Origin: Anaerolineales bacterium UBA1429
GTDB taxonomy: Bacteria; Chloroflexota; Anaerolineae; UBA1429
Direction of reading: 5' to 3'
Assembly (NCBI GenBank): GCA_002329325.1
Contig: DCTX01000007.1
Coordinates: 1 to 14,344, forward strand
DNA: 14,344 nt
Shown here: in pieces, positions 8,131-13,867 of the stretch
How positions within the stretch are numbered: position 1 is the stretch's first letter
Layout: each line of letters opens with the position of its first letter
Program-made: the position numbers and the translations under genes
The notes under the pieces: generated by a model
Databases searched by the model: none
Told to the model about the DNA's origin: nothing
The model's input: the letters and a program-made list of their open reading frames with translations, nothing else

Positions 8131-8512
8131 GGGGTTCTTCTCCTGACAAGATGGCAGCGGCAGGCCGCGGGTGGTCGGGCAGATTGCGCCGCACATGGTC
8201 CAGGTGATAGAGCGCCTCGCGGAAGAGGGCTTCCACGTGAGCGTCGTCTATGGAGTAAAAGACCTGGTTGCTCTCGCGGCGGGTGTGCACCAGGCGCACG
8301 GCCCGCAAGCGCGCAAGGTGGTGCGAGACAGCCGAGGGTGAGACCGGCACGAACTCGGCCAGCTCGTTGACGCTGTACTCGCGTTTGGTCAGCATGTAGA
8401 CGATCTGGGCGCGGGTGGCATCGCTGAGCATGCCAAAGGTGTCAGCGATATCCAGCAACAGGTCTTCGGGCAACGGGATCGGCTCGCAGCCTATGGGATG
8501 GTCAATGGGCAT
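8123..8512 (-). CDS. ArsR/SmtB-family metal-sensing repressor with an alpha5 zinc site
   Basis: A 129-residue winged-helix repressor. ATG 8512 is preceded by AGGAGA (8525-8520) with 7-nt spacing. The recognition-helix region VSPSAVSHHLARLR (57-70) and the wing HTRRESNQVFYSI (76-88) are typical of the family. The alpha5 helix carries D90-x-H92 followed by H103-x-x-H106, with the spacing of the zinc site of Staphylococcus CzrA and SmtB (DxH, ten residues, then HxxH or HxxE). The alpha3 CxC site of CadC- and ArsR-type sensors is absent (NELAEFVP), so Zn(II), or Co(II), is the expected inducer rather than As or Cd thiolate chemistry. C9 near the N-terminus is the only cysteine. The stop codon overlaps the ATPase start by 8 nt, so the two are cotranscribed and probably translationally coupled. 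In the apo form it should bind the palindrome at 8530-8549 and release it when metal-bound, derepressing itself and the pump. Confidence 0.95.
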   Translation of the reverse strand: MPIDHPIGCEPIPLPEDLLLDIADTFGMLSDATRAQIVYMLTKREYSVNELAEFVPVSPSAVSHHLARLRAVRLVHTRRESNQVFYSIDDAHVEALFREALYHLDHVRRNLPDHPRPAAAILSGEEPHD

Positions 8513-8529
8513 AGCGCTCTCTCCTGAGT

Positions 8530-8549
8530 ATCTGAACAGCTATTCAGAT
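8530..8549 (-). promoter_or_regulatory. smtO/czr-like operator for the ArsR repressor
   Basis: The near-perfect palindrome ATCTGAACAGCTATTCAGAT has 18 of 20 symmetric positions and contains the TGAA-N6-TTCA core known from SmtB/CzrA-family operators. It overlaps the last two bases of the -10 box and the inferred start of transcription, so a bound repressor would block initiation. Confidence 0.9.
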
Positions 8550-8576
8550 TATAAATGACGGTCAAGATCCTGTCAA
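8548..8576 (-). promoter_or_regulatory. Consensus sigma70 promoter of the arsR-ATPase operon
   Basis: On the minus strand, TTGACA (8576-8571) and TATAAT (8553-8548) are both perfect and separated by 17 bp. Transcription would start near 8541, giving a leader of about 29 nt to the ATG at 8512. A full-consensus promoter under a metal-released repressor fits a tightly held, strongly inducible operon. Confidence 0.93.
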
Positions 8577-8582
8577 GGATCG

Positions 8583-8615
8583 AAAAAGGCAACGGGGCGG
8601 CTCTCGCCGCCCCGT
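8583..8615 (-). terminator. Intrinsic terminator of the MBL-fold hydrolase gene
   Basis: Read on the minus strand, ACGGGGCGGC-GAGA-GCCGCCCCGT forms a perfect 10-bp stem with a 4-nt loop. It is followed by TGCC and then a run of five T (8587-8583). It starts 13 bp after the hydrolase stop codon and ends 6 bp before the arsR -35 box, separating the two units. Confidence 0.9.
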
Positions 8616-8628
8616 CTTTCCGCCAGCC

Positions 8629-9438
8629 CTACTTCACCGGCGTGGCCCGGTAGCCCGCCCCGGCGCGCGCCAGGCGGATCCAAGGCGTGCGCGGATCGTG
8701 GTACAGGATCAGGATGGCGTCATGCTCCACGGCCCACTCGGCCACCATGCGGCGGTTGGCCTCGTCGGCCTCGCGCGACCAGGCCCAACTGGCGCCCCAT
8801 TGGGGCGTCTCAAAGTTCTTGTACGAAAGCCCCAGGTCGCCGACAAAGACGGCGTGTTGCCCCTGCGAGACCATGCGCACCCCCTGCTGGCCCGCCGTGT
8901 GCCCCGCCATGGGCCACAAGGTGAGCGCCTCATCCAGGGCCACCTCGCCGTCGACGATGCGAAGCTGGCCCAGCGCCTGCAAGGGCGCAAAGCGCGCGCG
9001 CCACAGGTCATCGTTCCGCTCGCGCATCTCGGCGATCTCGCCCTCCTGGACGATGTACTCGGCCTTGGGATAGGCCGGCACGTACGCGCCATCGCGCAAG
9101 AGGGTATTGCCGCTCACGTGGTCACCGTGGGCGTGGGTGATGATCACCCGGGCGATCTCTTCGGCGGCCACGCCCAGTTCGCGCAGGCCGTCCTGCATAT
9201 CGCGTCTGCGGCTGGGGTTGGCCTCGCCAAAGCCCGTGTCCACCAGTGTGTGCTGCCCGCCCTGGGTAATCAGCAAGGGCTGATAGGCGTTGAGCATGAA
9301 CCCGGTGGGATCGGGGGCCAGCCCCGCCTCCCATTCCTCCTGCCGGGCGGGGTAAAAGACCCGGTTGCCATCAATGGCGCCATAGCCATCGTGTAGTTGG
9401 GCCAACCGCAACGCCCCTAACTGGTATACCCTAACCAT
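8629..9438 (-). CDS. Metallo-beta-lactamase-fold hydrolase (lactonase-like)
   Basis: A 269-residue protein; ATG 9438 has AAGGAG upstream at 6-nt spacing. The metal-binding signature THAHGDH (101-107: H102, H104, D106, H107) is followed by GH180, D201 in VFVGDLG, and H247 in LYHDPR. These complete a binuclear zinc site as in the MBL superfamily. The HxHxDH form with a C-terminal His resembles N-acyl-homoserine-lactone lactonases and related hydrolases, and is unlike true class B beta-lactamases, which have secretion signals; none is visible here, so it should be cytoplasmic. It could act on a lactone, thioester or phosphoester; the substrate cannot be assigned. It has its own promoter and terminator, so it is not part of the arsR operon despite proximity. 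Confidence 0.88.
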   Translation of the reverse strand: MVRVYQLGALRLAQLHDGYGAIDGNRVFYPARQEEWEAGLAPDPTGFMLNAYQPLLITQGGQHTLVDTGFGEANPSRRRDMQDGLRELGVAAEEIARVIITHAHGDHVSGNTLLRDGAYVPAYPKAEYIVQEGEIAEMRERNDDLWRARFAPLQALGQLRIVDGEVALDEALTLWPMAGHTAGQQGVRMVSQGQHAVFVGDLGLSYKNFETPQWGASWAWSREADEANRRMVAEWAVEHDAILILYHDPRTPWIRLARAGAGYRATPVK

Positions 9439-9482
9439 GTTGCACTCCTTCTCGTCTATGGGAGGGGAATCGGTACAAGGCG

Positions 9483-9512
9483 ATTGTAGCGCGAGAGGGC
9501 GCCCGCGGGCAA
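9483..9512 (-). promoter_or_regulatory. Probable promoter of the MBL-fold hydrolase gene
   Basis: On the minus strand, TTGCCC (9512-9507) and TACAAT (9488-9483) are spaced by 18 bp. Transcription near 9476 gives a leader of about 38 nt. The -35 variant TTGCCC is the same as that inferred for the aminotransferase gene. Confidence 0.6.
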
Positions 9513-9518
9513 GGCCCC

Positions 9519-10526
9519 CTATACCCCCTGGGCCTGCACCGTCTCGATAAAGGCCACGATGTTCTCCGGCGGCACGTCCCGAGGGATGGCGTGGGTGGGC
9601 GCGACGATGTAGCCGCCCCCCTGCCCGATGCGGGCGATCATCTCGCGGATGTGGGGCCGCAGCGCCTCGGGGGTCACGCGGGGCAACACCTGCTGGGTGC
9701 TGATGCCCCCGTAAAAGGTGAGGTGCGCGCCATACTCGCGCTTGCAGAGATCCACGTCCATCACCTCGGGTTGGAAGGTGTTAAAGATGTCCAGGCCCAT
9801 GTCGATCAGATCGGGGAAGAGGGAGGCCACGTCGCCGCACGAGTGCTGCATCACATACTTGCCCGCCGCCTTGACCCGGGCGTACATGGCGGCCACCCGC
9901 GGCTTGATGAACCGCCGCCAGTGGCGCGGCCCCATGATCAGCCCACGCTGCTGGCCCCAGTCATCGCCAAAGTAGACGCAATCCACCGGATACTGGACCA
10001 TCTGGTCAATGACCTGCAGGTTGTATTCCAGGATGCGATCCAGCAGGGCGTCCACAAAGGCGGGGTTGAGGACCATATCCATGAGCAGGTTCTCCATGCC
10101 CCGCAGGGTCCAGGCCCGCTCGAACATAGAGAAGCCCAGCTCGGCCACGGTGAAACGGTCGGGGTGATCGCGCACCAGGGCCTCCAGGCCGCGGGCGTTG
10201 CGCGCCAGGTCCGGCTTCGGGAAGGTGTAGAGGGAGAGATCGGGCTCCGGCAACAGATAGCGCTCCACGTTGCCGATATCCCGGTCTATGGTGCGGTTCC
10301 AGGTGATGCCGAACTGGTCCTGCCAGTAGCCCGGGCGCACCTGGCGGAACCAACCATCGCTGCACGATGCCAGGTGGTTGCCGATCTTGGCCTCGAAGTC
10401 GGGATCGCCCAGGTAGCGGGCGGTCTGCTCGCGGGCGTCCACCGTCAGGTTGATCTGCCAGGGCGTGATCTCGGGCGTCTCGTGGCGGAGCGCCGTCAAC
10501 ACGCGCTCTCGTGGGTTCAGGGTCAT
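9519..10526 (-). CDS. Uroporphyrinogen decarboxylase-fold protein (URO-D/MtaA-like, probable methyltransferase or uncharacterised)
   Basis: The ATG at 10526 has an AGGAGGGA site (10538-10531) directly upstream. The frame extends 60 codons further, but that stretch covers the inferred promoter. The 335-residue product is the length of COG0407 members. Seen: NPRERVLTALRHE (4-16), FGDDWGQQRGL (186-196), the zinc-type motif HSCGD (228-232), FQPEVMD (251-257), FYGGISTQQVLP (271-282) and GGGYIVAPTH (303-312). Genuine HemE lacks the HxCG pattern; corrinoid:CoM methyltransferases such as MtaA use HxC plus a later Cys to bind zinc, and here C261 could serve. No corrinoid protein or heme gene is nearby, so haem biosynthesis is unlikely. 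Members of this family often sit among sugar-acid genes in environmental bacteria, as here opposite an enolase-superfamily dehydratase, but their reaction is unestablished. Confidence 0.87.
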   Translation of the reverse strand: MTLNPRERVLTALRHETPEITPWQINLTVDAREQTARYLGDPDFEAKIGNHLASCSDGWFRQVRPGYWQDQFGITWNRTIDRDIGNVERYLLPEPDLSLYTFPKPDLARNARGLEALVRDHPDRFTVAELGFSMFERAWTLRGMENLLMDMVLNPAFVDALLDRILEYNLQVIDQMVQYPVDCVYFGDDWGQQRGLIMGPRHWRRFIKPRVAAMYARVKAAGKYVMQHSCGDVASLFPDLIDMGLDIFNTFQPEVMDVDLCKREYGAHLTFYGGISTQQVLPRVTPEALRPHIREMIARIGQGGGYIVAPTHAIPRDVPPENIVAFIETVQAQGV

Positions 10527-10569
10527 GGCCTCCCTCCTCATGCGACCGGCGGCCCGGTGGTTTGGGCAC

Positions 10570-10575
10570 ATTATA
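10570..10575 (-). promoter_or_regulatory. -10 box of the URO-D-like gene
   Basis: TATAAT on the minus strand (10575-10570) would start transcription near 10563, about 37 nt before the ATG. No -35 box resembling TTGACA lies at the normal distance (GGCCCG at 17 bp), so an activator may be needed. The 179-bp gap it shares with the divergent dehydratase gene is the natural place for a shared regulator; I found no convincing operator in it. Confidence 0.55.
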
Positions 10576-10652
10576 GCGTAGCGAGCAAGCGGCGGGCCAG
10601 CGGGACCGGCGGCGCGAGGGGGGTTGGCCGCCTGGCATTGGGCCCGCCGCCG

Positions 10653-10661
10653 TGGTATGCT
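10653..10661 (+). promoter_or_regulatory. Extended -10 element of the dehydratase gene
   Basis: TGG-TATGCT fits an extended -10 (TGn plus a -10 hexamer with four of six matches), with no good -35 box. Transcription would start near 10668, about 38 nt before the ATG at 10706, a spacing consistent with the other genes in the window. Confidence 0.4.
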
Positions 10662-10705
10662 ACTGGCGTCGGATCCGCCAATGCCTACGCCAAAGGAGGC
10701 CCACA

Positions 10706-11956
10706 ATGCCTGCCCCCAACGCTACGCCTTTGCAGCAACACCGCGCCGATAATAGCCGCGGACCCCACGGACGGGGCTTGACCATCCGTTCCGTCGAGCC
10801 CTTTGCCCTCTGGGTGCCCACCCGCCCCGCCTCCACTGTGTGGACCTATGTGCGCATCACGACAGAGGAGGGCCTCGTGGGCCTGGGCGAGGGCATCGGC
10901 ACCCCGGGCCCCATCTGCGCCGCCATCCGCTACCTGGGCAACAGCCTGGTGGGCCAATCGGCCTGGGATATCGAGCGGCTGTGGGTGGCCATGTACCGCG
11001 CCACCGAGTTCACCCGCAGCGGCGCCAACCAGGCCGCCATCAGCGCCATAGACATCGCCCTGTGGGACCTGGTGGGCCAGAAGACGGGCCTGCCCGTGTA
11101 CGCCCTGCTGGGCGGCAAGGTCAACGACCGGATCCCCATCTACCATCACCCCTGGGACGAGGTGGGTGATGCCGAGGCCTTTGGCGAGGGCCGCTTCCGC
11201 CAGGGCTATCGCGAGGCGACCGAGGCCATGGTGGCCGAGGGGATCATCGCCGGCAAGCTAGACCCCTTCCCCCGCGAGCCGGGCTTCAACCGCGAGATCT
11301 CGCCCTGGGCGCTGCGCTACTCCGCGAACATCATCGAGCAGATCCGCGAGGGAGGCGGCCCCGACTTCAAGCTATGCGTCGAGCTGCACGCCCGCTTTAA
11401 CGTGGCCTCGTCCCTGCGCATCGCCCAGGCCCTGGCCCCCTACGACCCCTTCTGGATTGAGGAGCCGGTGGGCCCCGAGAGCATGGCGGATACCCGTGAG
11501 GTGCAACTGGCCACCAGCATCCCCGTGGCCACGGGCGAGCGCTTCTTCCAGCGGGTGGATTTCCGCGACGCCCTGGAGCAGCGCATCTGCCGCATCATCC
11601 AGCCTGACATCGCCCATGTGGGCGGCATCACCGAGGTGAAAAAGATCGCGGCTCTGGCCGACGCCTACTATGTGACTGTGGCGCTGCACGAGTACAACGG
11701 CCCGGTGACGCTGATCGCCGGCGCCCATGTGGGCGCGACCATGCCCAACCTGCTGATGCACGAGTACCACATCCAGCTCAAAGAGGTGCTGGAGGAGACC
11801 ATGCCCGACGGCTACACCTACGATCCCCAGTTCCTGGATGTGCCCGAGACCCCCGGGATCGGCGTGCACTTCTCCGAGGCGTTCATCCGCGAGCACCGCA
11901 TCGACCCCGATGCCTGGGGCACCCCGGGGTTCGGCGGCAGGATACGCATGGGATAG
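10706..11956 (+). CDS. Enolase-superfamily (mandelate racemase/muconate lactonizing family) sugar-acid dehydratase
   Basis: A 416-residue protein; ATG 10706 follows AAAGGAGG (10692-10699) with 6-nt spacing. The N-terminal capping domain (about 25-145) ends in LWDLVGQKTGLPVYALLGG (119-137), typical of the family. The barrel holds ELH (226-228), WIEEP (250-254), GERFF (277-281), QPDIAHVGGITE (299-310) and ALHEYNGP (326-333). By analogy with D-galactonate and mannonate dehydratases these supply three acidic metal ligands for Mg, H228 as general acid and the D301-H328 dyad. It should therefore dehydrate an aldonic or uronic acid to a 2-keto-3-deoxy acid. The first ligand position is Glu (E226) where DgoD has Asp. 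The first 24 residues are hydrophilic and unlike the family. A GH51 arabinofuranosidase follows after 203 bp, pointing to plant-polysaccharide sugar acids, but the substrate cannot be fixed. Confidence 0.9.
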   Translation: MPAPNATPLQQHRADNSRGPHGRGLTIRSVEPFALWVPTRPASTVWTYVRITTEEGLVGLGEGIGTPGPICAAIRYLGNSLVGQSAWDIERLWVAMYRATEFTRSGANQAAISAIDIALWDLVGQKTGLPVYALLGGKVNDRIPIYHHPWDEVGDAEAFGEGRFRQGYREATEAMVAEGIIAGKLDPFPREPGFNREISPWALRYSANIIEQIREGGGPDFKLCVELHARFNVASSLRIAQALAPYDPFWIEEPVGPESMADTREVQLATSIPVATGERFFQRVDFRDALEQRICRIIQPDIAHVGGITEVKKIAALADAYYVTVALHEYNGPVTLIAGAHVGATMPNLLMHEYHIQLKEVLEETMPDGYTYDPQFLDVPETPGIGVHFSEAFIREHRIDPDAWGTPGFGGRIRMG

Positions 11957-11978
11957 GGCCCCCGAGGGCTCTTCCCCC

Positions 11979-12006
11979 GGCGATGCTCGTCTTGGCGAGC
12001 ATCGCC
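11979..12006 (+). terminator. Stem-loop after the dehydratase gene
   Basis: GGCGATGCTCG-TCTTGG-CGAGCATCGCC gives a perfect 11-bp stem with a 6-nt loop, 22 bp after the stop codon. There is no T-tract, so it is either a U-independent terminator or an mRNA 3'-end stabiliser. Confidence 0.5.
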
Positions 12007-12007
12007 T

Positions 12008-12035
12008 GCCCCTCCCCCGCGCGCGGGGGAGGGGC
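12008..12035. repeat. Perfect 28-bp G/C palindrome
   Basis: The half GCCCCTCCCCCGCG is followed immediately by its reverse complement. It contains only one A and one T, so by chance it is much less likely than ordinary GC-rich sequence. It lies 1 bp after the previous stem-loop. It resembles dispersed REP-like palindromes of high-GC genomes, but no second copy exists in this window. Confidence 0.75.
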
Positions 12036-12063
12036 GCGGACCCGCCATCCACGCTGCCTCTGT

Positions 12064-12084
12064 GGGGGGAAGCCCCTTCCCCCC
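12064..12084. repeat. 8-bp stem hairpin upstream of the GH51 gene
   Basis: GGGGGGAA-GCCCC-TTCCCCCC is a perfect stem followed by TT. It is the third hairpin in the 203-bp gap and ends where the putative GH51 -35 element begins. It could stop read-through from the dehydratase gene. Confidence 0.5.
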
Positions 12085-12113
12085 TTGCATCGCCGCCCTT
12101 CGCCGCGCATAAT
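12085..12113 (+). promoter_or_regulatory. Possible promoter of the GH51 gene
   Basis: TTGCAT (12085-12090) and CATAAT (12108-12113, five of six) are 17 bp apart. Transcription near 12120 would leave a leader of about 40 nt before the ATG at 12160. The -35 match is weak. Confidence 0.45.
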
Positions 12114-12159
12114 AGGCCCAGACGCGCACATCTCGCCTTTGTGGAAAGGAGCATTACCC

Positions 12160-13635
12160 ATGGCTACTGTGAAAATCCTGGCCGACCAGCCAGGGGCCGA
12201 GATCTCGCCCATGATCTATGGGCACTTTGCCGAGCACCTGGGGCGCTGCATCTATGACGGCTTTTGGGTGGGCCCCGAGTCGTCCATCCCCAACGTGCGG
12301 GGCATCCGCACCGACATCGTCGAGGCGCTGCGGGCCATTCGCATCCCCGTGCTGCGCTGGCCCGGCGGCTGCTTTGCAGACGAGTACCACTGGCAGGATG
12401 GCATCGGCCCCCGCGAGAGCCGCCCCGCCATGCTCAACACCCACTGGGGCGGCGTCACCGAAGACAACTCCTTCGGCACCCACGAATTCCTGGACCTGTG
12501 CGACCAGCTCGGCTGCGAGCCCTACATCTGCGGCAACGTGGGCAGCGGCACCGTGCGCGAGATGCAACAGTGGGTCGAGTACCTCACCTTTGCGGGACAC
12601 TCGCCCATGGCCGACCTGCGGCGCGCCAACGGCCGCGAGGAGCCGTGGCCCATCTACTTCTGGGGGGTGGGCAACGAGAACTGGGGTTGCGGCGGCAACA
12701 TGCGCCCCGAGTTCTATGCCGATCTCTATCGCCAATATCAGACCTACCTGCGCAACCTTTCGGGCAACAAGCTCTTCAGGATCGCCTGCGGCGCCAACAA
12801 GGACGATTACCGTTGGACCGAGGTGCTGATGCAGGTGGCGGGGCGCTATATGCACGGCCTCAGCCTGCACTGCTACACAGCCCCGGGCTCCTGGCGCGAC
12901 AAGGGCTCGGCCACCGAGTTCGGCGAGGCCGAGTGGTTCGAGGTACTCTACAAGAGTCAGTTCATGGATGAGCTGATCGCCAAGCACAGCGGGATCATGG
13001 ACACCTACGATCCCGACAAGCGGGTAGCCCTGATCGTGGACGAGTGGGGCACCTGGTACCAGGTCGAGCCGGGCACCAATCCGGGCTTTCTCTACCAGCA
13101 GAATACCCTGCGCGATGCCCTGGCCGCCGCCCTCAACCTGAACATCTTCCACAAGTATGCCGAGCGGGTGCGCATGGCCAACATCGCCCAAACCGTCAAC
13201 GTCCTGCAGGCCATGGTCCTCACCCAGGGTGAGAAGATGCTGCTCACCCCCACCTACCATGTCTTCCACATGTTCCAGGTGCATCAGGGCGCGACGTACC
13301 TGCCCGTCTCCGTCCAGTGTGACGACTATGCCTGGGAGGCCGAGAGCATGCCCGCCCTGCACGCCTCCGCCTCACGGGATGGCGAGGGGGCGATCCATGT
13401 CTCGCTGGTGAACATGGATCCGCACGATGCGTGCGATCTGACGCTGCAACTGCCCACCGCCGGGCTGACAAAGGTGAGCGGGCGGCTGCTCACGGCCGAG
13501 GCCATGCAGGCCCACAACACCTTTGAGGCGCCCAACCAGGTGACCCCCACGGCGCTGACGGGCGCCCAGATCACGCCCCAGGGCGTGACGGTGCGGCTGC
13601 CAAACAAGTCGGTGGCTGTGGTGAGCCTGAGCTAG
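12160..13635 (+). CDS. GH51 alpha-L-arabinofuranosidase, intracellular
   Basis: A 491-residue protein, the usual length for GH51 enzymes. ATG 12160 has AAAGGAG at 12145-12151; the frame runs open upstream through the hairpins with no other good site. The barrel begins with ISPMIYGHFAEHLGRCIYDG (15-34) and RWPGGCFADEYHW (66-78), hallmarks of the family. GVGNENWGCGG (169-179) gives the acid/base E173 preceded by N172, and VDEWGTWY (293-300) gives the nucleophile E295. A C-terminal beta-sandwich (about 385-491) closes the protein, as in AbfA structures. It should hydrolyse terminal alpha-L-arabinofuranosyl residues with retention. There is no signal peptide, so it acts on oligosaccharides already imported. 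No transporter or arabinose pathway gene is visible next to it; the neighbouring dehydratase and the isomerase fragment suggest a plant-sugar locus. Confidence 0.95.
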   Translation: MATVKILADQPGAEISPMIYGHFAEHLGRCIYDGFWVGPESSIPNVRGIRTDIVEALRAIRIPVLRWPGGCFADEYHWQDGIGPRESRPAMLNTHWGGVTEDNSFGTHEFLDLCDQLGCEPYICGNVGSGTVREMQQWVEYLTFAGHSPMADLRRANGREEPWPIYFWGVGNENWGCGGNMRPEFYADLYRQYQTYLRNLSGNKLFRIACGANKDDYRWTEVLMQVAGRYMHGLSLHCYTAPGSWRDKGSATEFGEAEWFEVLYKSQFMDELIAKHSGIMDTYDPDKRVALIVDEWGTWYQVEPGTNPGFLYQQNTLRDALAAALNLNIFHKYAERVRMANIAQTVNVLQAMVLTQGEKMLLTPTYHVFHMFQVHQGATYLPVSVQCDDYAWEAESMPALHASASRDGEGAIHVSLVNMDPHDACDLTLQLPTAGLTKVSGRLLTAEAMQAHNTFEAPNQVTPTALTGAQITPQGVTVRLPNKSVAVVSLS

Positions 13636-13867
13636 CCTCGCCCTGCACTATGGAGCGTGCGGCGCGGGACCGTCAGGAGATGCGAAGAGGCTGGGCGAAC
13701 GCGGGGCACACATGTGCAGTGTGCCGCTGCCAACAGACGCGGCCAGGCGCACCAGACGGTAGGGGTGAGCCTTGTGTTCACCCGCTTCCGAGGCTTCTCT
13801 CGAGGGCAGTCAACGAGCCGGGGGCGCTATTCGCGCCGCCGGCTCGTCACGCTGTAAAGCGAGGGTT
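13636..13867. other. 232-bp intergenic stretch with several inverted repeats, no gene seen
   Basis: The gap between the convergent GH51 and isomerase genes holds no supportable ORF. It contains GGCACAC/GTGTGCC (13705-13725, 7-nt loop) and GGGTGA/TCACCC flanking GCCTTGTGT (about 13764-13784), as well as the larger hairpin listed separately. I see no tRNA-like cloverleaf and no known riboswitch motif. Confidence 0.5.
13813..13847. terminator. Strong hairpin between convergent genes
   Basis: ACGAGCCGG (13813-13821) pairs with CCGGCTCGT (13839-13847). After a single G/G mismatch an inner GGCGC/GCGCC stem closes a TATTC loop. It lies 20 bp beyond the stop of the minus-strand isomerase and 177 bp beyond GH51. 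There is no T-tract on either strand, so termination in both directions is inferred only from stem strength and position. Confidence 0.5.

Noticed and set aside
6109..8370. 753-codon open frame on the plus strand opposite the ATPase and arsR genes
   Set aside because: Its translation is Gly/His/Gln-rich without recognisable motifs and lies antisense to two genes with complete catalytic signatures. Long antisense frames are expected in GC-rich coding DNA.
8583..8615. Considered as a bidirectional terminator
   Set aside because: Only the minus-strand side has a run of T, and no plus-strand gene ends nearby.
8629..9438. Considered as an antibiotic-resistance beta-lactamase or part of the metal operon
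   Set aside because: No signal peptide and lactonase-like motif layout; a separate promoter and a strong terminator isolate it from arsR.
9591..10781. 396-codon plus-strand frame opposite the URO-D-like gene
   Set aside because: Covers the intergenic promoter region, has no ribosome site, and the opposite strand encodes a clear URO-D-fold protein.
12008..12084. Considered as a CRISPR repeat array
   Set aside because: The hairpins differ from each other in sequence and there are no regularly spaced identical repeats or cas genes.
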